A stretch of 64,000 nucleotides of DNA from Leptasterias polaris (Eukaryota > Echinodermata > Asteroidea > Forcipulatida > Asteriidae): the NCBI GenBank assembly GCA_037783415.1, contig JAZGTN010000022.1, positions 9,686,107 to 9,750,106 of the forward strand, in the 5' to 3' direction. Position 1 is the stretch's first letter; each line of letters begins with the position of its first letter. The notes under the pieces were generated by a model. That model ran no database searches, was not told the origin of the DNA, and worked only from the letters and a program-made list of their open reading frames with translations. Made by a program: the position numbers and the translations under genes. Of this stretch, positions 22,901 through 34,400 are shown in pieces.

Positions 22901-25900
22901 ACAGAGAGTCACCTTGGAAAATACCTCTTCTTATCCATACCTTGCCCAGACCTTCGTTGTTGGCTGTCAGATTTGTCCGCCACGTCTTCATGCTCTCACC
23001 TAGAAGACATTTTACTGCATCAGCCACTCCAACCATATCCAGACATTCCATTATCCATGTGTGCGATACCATGTCATACGCCTTCTTGTAGTCGATCCAC
23101 GCCATTGCCAAATTAGTCTTTCTGCTCCTGCAATCCTTCAGTACAGCCTTATCGATGATAAGTTGATCCTTCGTACCTCTGGACCGCTTCTTGCAGCCTT
23201 TCTGCTCCTCCGGAAACAACTGCTGGTCATCCATATGGCGATAGAGGTCTTCTGCAATTATACTGGTCAAGAGTTTATACATGACAGGTAAGCACGTAAT
23301 TGGTCTATAATTACTGGCAATGTTACCTTTCTTGACATCCTTCATGATCAAAACCGTTTTTGCCTCAGTCATCCAAGATGGGACCTTACCCTGTACTAGA
23401 CAGTCTTGCAATTGTAGGGCCATTCGCTCATGCAAACTACGGAAGTTCTTCAACCAGTACCCATGCACATGGTCCGGACCCGGGGCTTTCCAATTTGGTA
23501 CTTTCTTTACCTGTCTCTTTATCTTGTCCACGTCAATCTGGAACCCTTCTTGCTGTTGTACCCCTGTCAATGCATCTTTCACATTCGCTAGCCATTCCGC
23601 TTGTCAGTTGTGCTGTACTGGTTGGTCCCAAATTCCACCCAGAAAGTTTTGGCCTCAGTTGGTCTTGGGCCTGCCTGCGTGCTGTCAGCCTTTCCATCCA
23701 ATTCCTTAAACAACTGACGCTGATTGGTGTTAAACAACCTATTCTGGTGAAATTGTCTTACCCTGTCGTCATACCTCTTCACTTTTGCAGCCTTAGCCTT
23801 AACTCTTTGCTTAATCTCCTCTATTACAACACTTACCCCCTTACGTTTGATATTGTACTTTGTCATGATTGTATTCCTCAAGTCTGAATCTTTCAATAAA
23901 CCCTTGTTCGTTTGTTCTATTCTACTGAGATCTTTTCGCAAGTCTTTAATTTGACCCTCCAGCCGACGTTTCCACCATGGTGTACTGTTATCTTGATTTG
24001 ATTGTGACGCCTTCACCCCTAATTTTTCCCCAACTGCCCCTGCAAAAATAAGACGGTTAGTTTCCGATATACATGTATTATCCGTACTTACCGATCCAAG
24101 GACATTACTTACCAAGGCTGACATTTCTGTCAGCCTTTTCCTTGGGACCCGGCGCAAAGCTGGGGTACTCCACCCATTTGACCTTTTCGCTTCTTCCATC
24201 ACCTCTTTAAGCCTTAACTTAATATGCACCTCTTCCTCCGTAAACTCTATGCCCTCCTCTTCGTCGATGCCATCATCGTTCTGACCATCTCGCAACCCAG
24301 GCTGATCCACCTCATCCTCACTCTGCGAGCTAGCAGCAGCCGCCTCCTCCGATACTTGGTGGTTAACAATATCCGTTCTATCACCATCAGCTTGCACTAT
24401 CCTCCTCATTTCCTCAATTTCCACGTTTGTTAACCACTGGTTCCGTTTGATAGTACTTATCTGGTCTGCAAGACGCTGCTCGCTAATCTCAAACATTCCT
24501 GTATCTTGCCAAAGGCTAATCATCCTCCTTCTGTATCCTCTCTTGTCAGGCTCACTCCTAATATAACATTCAATTGCGATTTTATTATCGTTCTTACTCC
24601 ACTTTCTCCTGGTTACAACACGAATCCTGTTGTGAGCAGTTTGTATACGATCTGGTGGTACCTGCTCAGGCATACCAACCACATCGGGTGAAGGACTTCC
24701 TCTCTGGGAGTTTGTCACTCTTTCACCGTTGACTTGATGCTCCATAGCACTCATTATAAACATCACAAAATTGTGAGAAAGTTTGTAGTTTCAGGGAGAA
24801 TTACATACAGCAACGCTATAGAATATCCACCCCTACGGAGACCACTTAACACTGGTTGTAATCAAGATGTTCCAATAGGACGCACGTGACGCGCGCGTCC
24901 GTTCACTGATTCAATGCACACTGTGCGGTCTACGTTGAAGAAAGTTTTCCAAATATGAAAAAATCCAATCTTTTTCCACCAAAAACAGCAACAATGTGTT
25001 GACTAGTTGCCTTCAAACTTACCCTGCGGTGTCTACCAAGTAGTACCAACAAGGAGTTAACTTTTGGTGTAAAACAAACAGCAGGAAACAATATTTATCT
25101 TCTATAGAATCGAGAGCCGATCTGAAGCAGTGTTCCTTGTCTCGCCGCCATATTATTGTTATATATTATATTATTGTTATTATTATTATTATTGTTATTA
25201 TTGTTATTATTAGGCCTATATATTTCTGGTAAAGAAACCAAGGATGCCTCATTTAGTGAACTGTAGCTATGAGGGAACCAGTAAACAAGGGTGCTTGATA
25301 TGTGAAGCAGAAACATTTGGGTTAACCCCTACTCATCTACGATAAGTATTTTGGGTTCTTTTAAATGCATTACTATTCCTACAACCCAAACCTACAGCTT
25401 AATGTCCCATCCAAAGGAACAAAGCAGTTATGGTAAAGTATCTTTCTTAAAAACACAAGTGCCACAACCGGGAATCAAACTCAAACTCTGCTGATTTGAA
25501 ACTCCAGACCTTGAGTCCGGTGCTCTTAAGTCTTTTGAAGCGTTCGGCCACTACATGCCACTAAATGACTCTACCCTAATAACTGTCCCTGACTTTCCAT
25601 TCTCACACTGCATCTATTGTATCTCTGTCTTATAGGTCCTGTTCTAGGAGGTGACCGGGTCATTTGTGTGGAGTGCAATAAAGGATTCCAAGATTCTTAC
25701 ATTTACAGACATTTTGAATATCAAGTGTGCGATGAATGCAAGTAAGTTTTAAACTACTACAGGAATGTGATTTCTCAAGATTTTTCCTGATTTCAGGTAT
25801 TTTCCAAATATCTCCTTGAGCCTTTAAATTTCCTGGAAAGAAGTAAAGCAGACACCATAGGGAGAAAGAAATTGTTCACATTATGTCTAAATCTGTAGTT

Positions 25901-28900
25901 TTGTCTACTGGTAATGCATAGTCTGTATTGCCAGCAAACCATTTTCATGAGTTTTCATATTCGCAAAATCCCATCCCTGCTACTTTGTACAATAAACTAA
26001 TAATTGCATTGTGGAGACTGAAAATTGATTTGCTAATTAGTTTTATATTTCCACTGTCAACTTGTCTTGGATTCCTTTTTCTAATTTGATGGACGCACAT
26101 GTATGGACATGATAGAAATGTATAATGGGAAAAGTATTGTGATAGAACCATCACAATATCTGGTGGTTGCTCTGTGATGATGGTGAAACTATAAATTGCC
26201 CCTGCATCGCAGTGTGTCTTACGGACACCCCAAGGCTAGAATTTCAAGTCTTTTGCTACTTGACTACAAGTCTTGTAGCTTAGATTTGTTTACTCTACCA
26301 TGCGGCTTTATTTTGTACAAGACCAAATAATTTCTGACTAATTTTTCAATTGCTGACTTTTAAAGGTAGAGGTTTGAATTTGATGAAATTAGTATGCATT
26401 ATAAAATCTTAACTTGTACCGATCCGGAAATGCTACATGTATATTGAACTGCAAGACTTGATGGTACTGATCTAGTGCTTTAACTAATAAACTGGCTAGT
26501 TGTCCATTGAGCCCTGCACCAACCCCATACAGAGATCATCAGTCTTCATGACTCCTCATATCAGGGGTCCTTCAACCATACCATCGTGTCAAAACTAAAA
26601 TACCCTTTTTGTTTTCTTCGACAGAGACAATGAGGACAAGCATTCGTTGATTGCCAAGACTGAAGCCAAGCAGGTTTACCTTCTCAAAGATGTAGACTTT
26701 GACCGTAGGGAGCCAATCTTGAAGTTCTTGGTCAGGAAGAATCCACACAATCCACGCTGGGGAGAGATGAAGCTTTACCTCAAGTTACAGGTTGGTTAAG
26801 AACATCTTTTATAAGGACACTTTCAAAACTGCTGTTTTAACCCTCCTACTATGTGATCATTCAAAATTATCCACTGTGGTTTAAATGATAGGTTAACTAT
26901 GCCTGCCTGCAATGTAATACTTCGTGGTGAATGCATCTACACGTACATCATACAGTTAACCCTCCTACTCTCTGACCATTCAATTTTACATGATTGATAA
27001 ACTATGCCTGCCAGCAATTTATTTTATCAGACTCAAAGACAACAATTGATCATCATCCTTCTCTTTTTTTAACACAGTGAGGTATTTTTCTTTTTCAATT
27101 GAAAAACACAAAAACGCTCGACTTGTTCAGTCATGAGTTCACTGGCCTCAGGCAAGCGGTTCAGTGTAAATTTTGAGCCTTGCATGTAGTGGCTTCAGTG
27201 GATTGAGTGCATCAATTCACAGGCCCCATGAGTCTGAATTTAGAGAAATGGTTTGAAATTTCAAATTTCATGCAACATTTTGGGTGTTTTTCTGTCCTAG
27301 GTTGAAAAGCGAGCATTCGAGATCTGGGGTGACAAAGACAAAATAGAAGAAGAAAAAGAGAAACGAGAAGAAAATAAAGAAAAGGCAAAACACAAGAAGT
27401 TTGACAAGAAGGTTAAAGGTGAGGACATACAGTAATCCGAAGGTGTTTATTCGATTAAACAAAATTGAATTTCAGGATAAAATGCACTTTCAGGATAAAA
27501 TGCACTTACTTCAGTTAGTACATGAACTCAAACAAGGAGCAACATAATGTACAAAAACCAATTATGCCCCACCAGAACACAAAGGCAGGTTTTGGTAGAT
27601 CCAGTTTGAGTTACGATTGGGCTGATGTTTTTGGAACAATATGGAACCTTTGGGACGCTAGGTGGCAGTAGACTCACCAGGTAAATCCATTGTTCTTGAT
27701 AATGTGCACATGCTCAGAACTATGTAAACAATGGCAATTTACCTGGTAAGTAAAAGTCTCTCATTTCATGTCACTTTTATCAAGAACTCCACTGGTCACT
27801 TGAGCTGATATCACCCCCATCCCATCAGAAATGCTTGACGGATAAAGTCTCTTCTTCATCAACACTAATATTTCCACAAACCGCCGTTTTCTGACATTTT
27901 GATCAGCTTAATTTTCGTTTCAGAGATGCTTTTTTGCATGTAATAATACACGTTTGTGTGGGGTAAAAACAAACAGAGTCTGCATGTGATGCCACACTGT
28001 TGTTAAAGGACTTTTCGTGAAACTTTGCGTTTTTGCCCAGCATAATGCTGATCAATTTTTTATTTAGTTCCACTAATATGGAATCATTACGCACTCGTTA
28101 ACCTTTCTACAACGAAAAACCAATAATGTTAGTTTCGTTCAAGTTGATCTTTAAATATTGACCCAAAGGTTTCCTTTGTGGTTTATTACTTGATGTTTGA
28201 AATAAAAAGGTGCAACCCCATAAAGCAGGGCCGCCGGAGCCCGGGCCCCCCCACTTTTTCCCCCATTTTTATTTTTTTTTTTTACGTCGGGAGGGGATAG
28301 AGCAACAAAACAGGGACACCACCAAAATTATTTTATTTATTATGTTTTTTGTTTTAGTATTTTTTTTCACCCCAGAAATAGCCGGGACGGAGGTTGGGGG
28401 GGGGGGTAGGCTTTAGTCAAGGCGCTCGAAAACAGACTAGCTCAAACGGCGAAACTTGTGACATTGCCGCTCGCGCTGGTCGTTTTTCGTGCGTGATGTA
28501 TACCATCCGGGTTTGCTGCGAGCGCCTTGACTATATAGGCTATGTACCCGGTCGATTGCATTGTATAGTCTGGTTCCATGACCAAAGATTCCCGGACGAC
28601 AGGTGCCAGTCGGAGATTTTGGGGGTCTGGGAACCAGACTAATCATTGTACATGGTGCTTTTATGGTGCTTTACAATCGTTCGCGTTTGTCGGTCGTTGA
28701 CGTTGGGTTTACCAGTTTACGACGCGACGTCCGTGGATCACAAAACTATGAGACCCAAATCACGCAGATATAAGTAAACTTGTCTGGATGTGTTCTGGTT
28801 TTCTAGTTCAATTTTGTTACAAAACATGTTAGTTTGGTCAAGACATTTGGTCCATAATACCTTAATTTAGAAAACAAAAAAACACGGAATTACAAGGTAA

Positions 28901-30351
28901 GAAAAAGAAATGCGGTCGGGCTACCGGACACATTGAAGAATGCATATCTATTATTCATTGGTTTTTATTTCAAGTAAGTGTTTAGAAAACCAGGATTGTA
29001 CTTTGTGTTCTTAAAAACTTTAAAAATATTTCCTCAAAAAAGTCTGAGGAAAGTGGCCAGGATTCACCTTAGAATGCACCACAGAGCATCTAGGATCAAA
29101 AAAATGTCCGGGGCCCTTGAGCGGGCCCCGGGCCCCACGCCGTAAGGGTTTCGCATTGTACGTACCGGCCCTCACAGTTTTCACCACACCCAGCACCAAC
29201 ATTTATTTTTCAAAGTTGGAGAAACACTGACATTAATTAATTTATCACATAAAAATACCCACATTTACAAAACTTTTGGGGGTCTCCACATTCATGTACC
29301 TCCCAGAGATCTGCCTGGCGGGCCTGGGCATAGCTAGGCCTTTGGATAGGTCCATTGCTAAAATGGTTCCGACCCCTTTTCTAGTATTATGCATGATCCT
29401 CCCCGTAACTGGGTCCCCGTGTTTGCAAATCCATGTATTAGTATTACCCAATATTTTCAATAAGAGTAATTTTTATAAGGGATAATTTTTTTCATCAGAC
29501 ACTTTAACCCCCTCCAACAAGAAAAATCTTAGAATTGCCCTTTAAGTCAGTGTCACATGCGTCTTGAAAGCAGCTTTTCAAACGTTTTCACACAAAAAAC
29601 AAAGGGATTTGGACTCTCCCTCCCCGGATCGCTGATCCAAACAACCCAATGTTGGAAATTGTTGGTGCCCCCCACTTTTAAATACCTTCCGGCGGGCCTG
29701 CATAAAGTGATCCCTCTCCCGCCGCTTCCCAGGTTATAACATAACAATTAAAATTCATAAGGCGCTATTCCATCAAGATCATAGCGCAAATAAAAGCAAT
29801 TAAAATGTAACCCTGAAAAATGGACCGCTTGAATTAATACTAATAACTATGGAGATTTTCCTTAAATAACTGGGGCAAAGCAACTAAATTTATACCGTAA
29901 CAACAAAATGAACTTTAATTACTGATCTCAAAACACCCCGAAAAACCAACTTATGCCATTACAGCACTCAGCAGTTACAGGTTGAATTGCTTTTGACTGG
30001 CACCCCCAGAAAATATAGGGAGACTGCCAACATTTGGCTTGGTTGGTCGAACGTCGGCACATTGATCTGGATGGTCAAAGGTTCAAATCCCGCTCTAGTA
30101 AATTTTCTTTGTTCAACCAGTCGGTGTCTATAGTTTGTTTGATTTTTTCTTTTTGAAATATTTTGTTCAGATTACCTTATTTCTTTTTTCGATTTACAGA
30201 ACTGAGACGAGCTGTCCGTACAAGTCTATGGACGAAGGAGTTAGGAAATCATGAGCACAGTTACGGAGAAGAAACATACGATAAAGACACCGATATGTAT
30301 TCAAAGACGTGCACATCGTGTGGACACTGTCTTTCCTACGAAAAAATGTGA
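16931..30351 (+). CDS. XPA: XPA, DNA damage-recognition/scaffold protein of nucleotide excision repair (six exons)
   Basis: Exons: 16931-17076, 20574-20683, 25636-25741, 26625-26790, 27301-27418 and 30200-30351. Phases chain without error to 265 residues (human 273). XPA acts in the nucleus, binding damaged DNA and RPA, ERCC1-XPF and TFIIH during nucleotide excision repair. Visible landmarks are an N-terminal basic helix ([15 protein letters not shown]), an ERCC1-binding motif (DTGAGF then an acidic run), a C4 zinc finger (CVEC, 17 residues, CDEC) and a DNA-binding domain with [18 protein letters not shown]. It ends in a conserved TFIIH-binding [13 protein letters not shown]. The start is the first ATG upstream of the conserved helix. 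Exon 1's donor (AAG|GTTAGT) is weaker than an alternative six bases upstream but preserves the phase. Exon 5 is a charged Glu/Lys helix. Introns 1 and 2 are filled with transposons. Confidence 0.96.
17132..17222. repeat. (TTTA)n microsatellite in XPA intron 1
   Basis: Interrupted ATTT/TTTA tetranucleotide repeats start about 55 bp after the XPA exon 1 donor. An (AAT)n run follows at 17395-17428. Confidence 0.9.
17683..18449. mobile_element. Solo LTR, 767 bp, copy 2
   Basis: It is a close relative of 6914-7692 with the same TGTCAC start and AACA end. It is flanked by perfect 5-bp duplications GTATA (17678-17682 and 18450-18454). By eye it differs from copy 1 by about eight substitutions and one indel of about 12 bp. 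It lies inside the CAGG-ended element in XPA intron 1. Confidence 0.95.
18455..19145. other. Unassigned interior of the intron 1 element
   Basis: This is AT-rich sequence without recognisable coding or repeat content. Confidence 0.3.
19245..20573. other. Rest of XPA intron 1, with a dispersed repeat
   Basis: About 19936-20130 (starting ATCAGACTCAAAGTCAACA) is similar to 27028-27190 in XPA intron 4, so this is an intronic repeat family. A tRNA-like A-box word (GTCTAGTGGTTAAGAC) lies near 20137, followed by a G run (20161-20171). No exon is supported. Confidence 0.4.
21000..21066 (-). repeat. tRNA-derived SINE head or tRNA relic
   Basis: Read on the minus strand it carries an A-box-like TAGCTGAGTTTGTATAGC and a B-box-like GGTTCAAATCC at tRNA spacing. 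The acceptor ends do not pair, so it is not a functional tRNA. Confidence 0.5.
21328..21353. repeat. (ATT)n microsatellite at the 3' end of the R2/Hero-like element
   Basis: ATT repeats lie just beyond the 3' end of the minus-strand retrotransposon and probably represent its simple-repeat tail (AAT on its sense strand). Confidence 0.7.
21434..24766 (-). pseudogene. R2/Hero-like non-LTR retrotransposon polyprotein, frameshifted
   Basis: This is a single decayed ORF read right to left inside XPA intron 2, on the opposite strand. The N-terminal part (24766-23588) has a conserved [20 protein letters not shown] block. The reverse transcriptase (23582-22251) has [51 protein letters not shown], the catalytic FMDD box and YRYLGV. 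A maturase/finger region with a CVEC...HIVSEC remnant follows (22257-21985). The C-terminus has [10 protein letters not shown] and LIDIAVPGD, typical of the restriction-like endonuclease of the R2 superfamily, ending GTARILRK. Frameshifts near 23600, 22255 and about 22000 show it is inactive. It ends before an (AAT)n tail. Confidence 0.85.
24767..25145 (-). other. Probable 5' UTR of the R2/Hero-like element plus unassigned intron
   Basis: This is upstream of the retrotransposon's first ATG on the minus strand. It holds a GC-rich patch (ACGTGACGCGCGCGTCC near 24885) and no ORF. The 5' end of the element cannot be set from the sequence. Confidence 0.35.
25146..25212. repeat. (TTATTATTG)n-like microsatellite
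   Basis: ATT/GTT trinucleotide repeats about 67 bp long occur in XPA intron 2. The Asn-run ORF across it is artificial. Confidence 0.9.
25345..25565 (-). repeat. tRNA-derived SINE
   Basis: On the minus strand it begins ATGTAGTGGCCGAACGC (A box) and reaches TTTGATTCCCGG (B box). It then has the body word GTGGCACTTGTGTTTTTAAG. The same architecture occurs at 37790-38042, supporting a SINE family with a type II tRNA-like head. It sits in intron 2, ending 70 bp before XPA exon 3. Confidence 0.75.
25636..25741 (+). CDS. XPA: XPA exon 3 (zinc-finger exon)
   Basis: This 106 bp exon is bounded by TATAG and GTAAGT and carries all four zinc ligands of the XPA finger (CVEC and CDEC, 17 residues apart). 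It starts with two bases completing a Gly codon from exon 2 and ends with two bases of a Lys codon finished by exon 4. Confidence 0.95.
26800..27030. repeat. Short dispersed repeat, related to 39.0-40.0 and 41.6 kb
   Basis: TTAACCCTCCTACT followed by TCATTCAA, CCACTGTGGTTT and ATGCCTGCCTGCAAT appears here twice. In reverse orientation it occurs around 39040-39240 and 39940-40035, and near 41650. It seems to be a small roughly 90-bp repeat family common in the introns of both genes. Confidence 0.6.
27419..28228. other. XPA intron 5, first part
   Basis: A 17-bp doublet (CACTTTCAGGATAAAATG) lies at about 27487-27505. Otherwise there is no coding or element signature. Confidence 0.35.
28229..28650. 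repeat. GC-rich patch and nested hairpins (AGTCAAGGCGCTCG, AGTCTGGTTCC)
   Basis: TAGTCAAGGCGCTCG (about 28414) pairs with CGAGCGCCTTGACTA (about 28519-28533). AGTCTGGTTCC (28567) pairs with GGAACCAGACT (ends 28640). These are two small inverted-repeat elements side by side. CAGGGCCGCCGGAGCCC at 28227 resembles a hAT-type end, but I could not find a convincing partner (best candidate near 29170). Confidence 0.55.
28651..30199. other. XPA intron 5, remainder
   Basis: GC-rich repeat pieces lie at 29100-29180, 29276-29440 and 29630-29730. The last shares GTGATCCCTC and a GCCGCTT word with 37617-37640. A tRNA-like head (GGCTTGGTTGGTCGAACG ... GGTTCAAATCCCGC) lies at 30037-30098 on +. No exon is supported before 30200. 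Confidence 0.4.
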
Positions 30352-30693
30352 GCATGGCTTGTTAATCAGTCTTTGGTTTGTCATGTTGTGCAGTGAGCTG
30401 AAAAAGAAGAATTGCCGAGATGGGTGGGCGAATGTTGCGTGAACATCGTTTTAAACCGAGAGCAGGTTTGCCCTTGTTTGTTAATGGTTGAAAGCACTAT
30501 CATTGAGTATGTGTTGACCGTGTGCAAGTCACACTGCCATCTAATTTAGTACTTCTGTCAAATGTGAACCACTATGAAATGGAAAATGTTTGTTTGTGGG
30601 GGTAAACACCAAACATTCAACATTGATTTAAAGATGGATTGTATTGGTTCTTGATTCAATTTTTATATTTACAACTTCAATTGGTGATGATTA

Positions 30694-30740
30694 AATAAAG
30701 AAATCATGTCTTTTTATTGTACATGTTTAAAATAAATAAA
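30694..30740 (+). terminator. XPA: Candidate XPA polyadenylation signals
   Basis: AATAAA occurs at 30694-30699 and twice in AATAAATAAA at 30731-30740, about 340-390 bp after the XPA stop codon. They are the first canonical signals on + after the stop. Which one is used cannot be seen. Confidence 0.55.
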
Positions 30741-30944
30741 GTATTATTTTGTAACAAAATCAACATATTTTGCTCAGTTGTCATTTCTTTTAGAAACTTA
30801 CAAATTATGAAATTACATTTCTGTGTAATCATAAATATTTACATAATAGCCTATATGCTGTTTTCATCAGTACTTCATAAAAATTATTCACTGGTGTGGT
30901 AGTTACACAACCATACTTGGGTTTATGCCAATGTAGGTTTTTTT

Positions 30945-31000
30945 TAATAATAATAACCAGTTCTTATATAGCACGTCTCAATCCGCTTTACATTTTACCC
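30945..31000 (-). repeat. 3' tail of a LINE/SINE
   Basis: On the minus strand GAGACGTGCTATATAAGAAC is followed by an ATT-rich tail. This resembles the conserved 3' end of CR1/L2-type elements, also seen at 36535-36582 and 38600-38690. It lies in the gap between XPA and LRRC28. Confidence 0.5.
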
Positions 31001-31426
31001 TTTGAAAGCCTGAAAAGTCTATTAAACCATGATATGAACAAGTAGGTCAGCTCTTGTACTCAATAAAATGTTGCTACTTTTTTTCCCCAAGGACCAATTA
31101 TTATGCCTGCAATTAATCCAAGCCCAGTTTTATGGCTCTGCTTAATACTAACCCTCCGTGCTTAACATAGCGTATTTCATAGGCTAGCAAAGAAATTTTG
31201 CAATTTTTGCATGTGAACCTTAGGAGAAAAAGGACCTCGCCTTGCACAACTACTGCAAACAATTGTGTAAGCTGAGAATGGTGACTGTAAGCACAGAAAT
31301 CCACCCTTAGCAAATACTTGCACGCTTAATCTCTGTGGTCTGGTATATGTTTTCCCAAAGACCTCTATGAAGCACTGAGCATACACGCATCAGTGTCGGG
31401 CAAAACTAAAAATAACTTTGAAGTTC

Positions 31427-34400
31427 TTAAAAGGTTGGAACTGGAATCTTCTTGAATGTTCTTAAGCATTGCTTGGAGCAGCACAGACCCACAAATCCAA
31501 TGCTGTCTGGTGATCGCTGCCATGGTTGAGCCCATTCTAGCTTGAGCAGATGAACCCAGGCTACAGTGAAGATAGGTTTCTCACAGCAACTTGGAGCAAT
31601 GCAGCGGGCTGTGGGACACGTCACCAGCTCAGCAATGTTCCTTGGTAGGGAAGATATATCCAAACGATCTGTTCACAGTGATCAATTTAAGTTTTAGATT
31701 TCTTGAGAGACTCGGTTTACATACAAGAAACATATTTAATAAAACAAACATAAGGTGAAGCAACATAATTGTCGCCTGCTGAATTAGAGGTAGAATAACA
31801 TAATATGTTGCATCTCTAGCCACGTCTACTAGAGGGCAGCAGTTAACTGACCTTTAACAGGGTAAATGGATTTATCTAAAACTTGAAAGTTTCCTTAGTT
31901 GTACAAAGTCACTGAGTGCTTATTGAAAACCAAAAGTTATGGGGTTAATTTGCTCTATAACAAAATTATGCACTTTTACTGTAAGGTTTAATATTGATAA
32001 CTTTTGATAATACTAGACATTAGGTGTTTGTGAACAAACACAAAGCTGTTCTGATTCATAAAAAAAAGTATCATAAACATTACGTCCTTGTGACATGTGG
32101 TTCAGGAGATGATTATCTCAATTTTTGAGCTACCTGTTTAGACCGGAAATAAAGGTCAAAGTAAGGTTATTGTTTTGAATAAAATGTCGCAAGTGTTGCA
32201 CTCTACAACACAAACATTACGATTTTATGACATGTGGTTTGGGAGATATGTAGTTTTTAATATTTGAACTTCCTGTTTGGACCGGAAGTAAAGGTCAAAT
32301 TGGGGTCATCTTAGTAATAAAATTTCGCAATTGTTGAAAGCTACTAGAAAAAAACCTGTGCAAATGCTATGGGATTTCATCTAGTTCTGGAGTTGGTCAA
32401 AGGAAATTATATGTGCATCACATTGTTCAGGGCAAGCTAGCACCGAGTGCCGTCTATCGTAAAGCACACCAATGATGTATGTGTCCCCTGGTTACAGTCA
32501 CTTGGTGGTGTGGGGATGGTGGTGTTGGAAACCACAAAGCTTCTCTTCGAGGCTTGCTAGACATCAGGGCAACTCCTGGTACAACACACCGATGGCTGGA
32601 ATGTTCCACTTTATCACAGGGTTAGATGTATTTACACTAACAAGAAGCCACAGGGCAGATTTTGAATGCTATATAAATGGTATTAAAAAAAAATCCAAGC
32701 TCATAAAAAAATAAAAACCTGGGAACTGACACCCCCCCCCCCCTCTTAGATATGTGGAATGATTCAGTCTAGGAAATCAAAGATGTCCAACTCGCTGTGA
32801 CTAGTGTGAGCTTTGCAACTCCTGTAGGAGGACATGTGGCTCATAGCACTGGATGTGGTTAGTGCCTCATGTTTCAACCCTAGAAGCGTCTATAGGTTTC
32901 ATTTCTTGGCAATAGACCCCTTGCATATGAAACTACAAGCCTAAACAGCGCCCTCTGTGAGGTCAAAGGAAGACCTGTCATTGGCCAAGAGTTGTGTGTG
33001 GCGTGTTCACGTTTCCATTGTTTGGCCTCGACGATGGCGGCCAATGCAAGGGGTCTATTTGGTATACCAAAATGACAAGTTATTTCAACTTGCTGTCCTT
33101 TACCTTTACGGCAGTGCACTACAGCAAGAGAGATTTCAAGTAAAGGCAGGACCTCATTGTGTTGTTCACTGCCATCTTTAACAACCCTCAGCTCAGGGGG
33201 TAAGATTGCTGTCAGACTATTGGCCTGTATTGTACGCTGGCTACTGCACTGCTCCATTGATAAAGACTGAGTTCCACACCTGCAACCATCAAGAAAATTT
33301 TAACATTTTGATTAAGAGAAACTTTATTTTAAAGGCAGGCTCTATTGTTTATAGGGATATTAAATCCATTGACATTAATTGCTTGAAAAGTGACTTAGTC
33401 TCTTCTAGGCTGTGCAGGGACACTCTTCAAGATCTTGAGGAGCTTACGAAATGTTATAATACTACACTAGCTGGTATCTTCAACACACATGCCCCATTAA
33501 AGTCCAAGATGGTCACCGCTAGGCCCCGTCTACCTTGGTTTAATCAAGAAATTAACTCTGCCTTGAGGATGAGGAGACGTGCAGAAAAGAAGTGGCGACG
33601 AACAAACATGGCCTCTGATCTTTCAGAATATAAGCTAATAAGAAATAAGGTAACCTTTCTTCTTAATAAAGCTCGCTGCAATTTCTACAAAGACTTTATC
33701 GAAAGTACTAGTTCCGACCAGAGGAAATTATTTAGAGCATCTAAAAAGCTGCTTGGGCATAGTGATGACGTCCTCTTTCCACCTTTTAAAGATAAAATTG
33801 CTAATGATATGGGTAGCTTTTTTGTAAAGAAAATAGTGTGGCGGAGACCGCCTTTTTGCTTAGCCTTATTATTACAGTTGTTGAGGCAATTTAAATTCCA
33901 TATCTAAATTATAATGTCCTGCTGATTCATTGCTTTTTCCCCTTTTATTAATAAACTGGGTGTACACACATTTGGATGCATGCCGTGGACGGTGCATTAG
34001 CGTGCGCGTTGCCAGATGTGTTTACATTCATTGGCTTACTATTTTAAGGTTTAACCAATCAGTCCACTGATTCAGGCATTCTGCGTGCAGCGCGTATTTC
34101 TTGTAGGCTATAAAAGGCGCTGAAAAGTAAGCTCGTGGCTCAGTCTTCCAGACGGGTACGGCGTTACAAGACCAAAGACCTAAGAATGTAAACACCAGAT
34201 GCCAGCAGCAAAGAAACACAAGATACTCTTAACTTACACTTTTAATAGATGATGCGCACTCAGCCACGGCTACCAAAACTGTTGCGTGCAATCATTACAA
34301 TTATAATTCAGCGGACTGATTGCTATTCAATCACAGTAATTTTACCAAGGTAACCTTGCAGAGTTCAACTATTAAATCAAGAGAGGGCGCAATGTACATT

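Noticed and set aside
22333..23887. Several + strand ORFs of 62-175 codons
   Set aside because: They are shadows of the R2/Hero-like reverse transcriptase on the minus strand.
28227..29180. A hAT element with CAGGGCCG ends spanning XPA intron 5
   Set aside because: The right candidate end matches for only about 7 bp, and no target duplication could be found.
31177..31386. Minus ORF with CSSCARRGPFS, considered as an LRRC28 exon
   Set aside because: It lies downstream of the LRRC28 stop codon on the minus strand. The needed Cys-containing segment is supplied, with correct phase, by the exon at 33104-33279.
32880..33257. 125-codon minus ORF as a stand-alone gene
   Set aside because: Its N-terminal half is LRRC28 exon 7; the rest runs past the splice donor into intron 7.
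33206..33330. Start of the 233-codon + ORF at 33206
   Set aside because: The first part is antisense to LRRC28 exon 7 and its acceptor. Real LINE sequence starts after about 33310.
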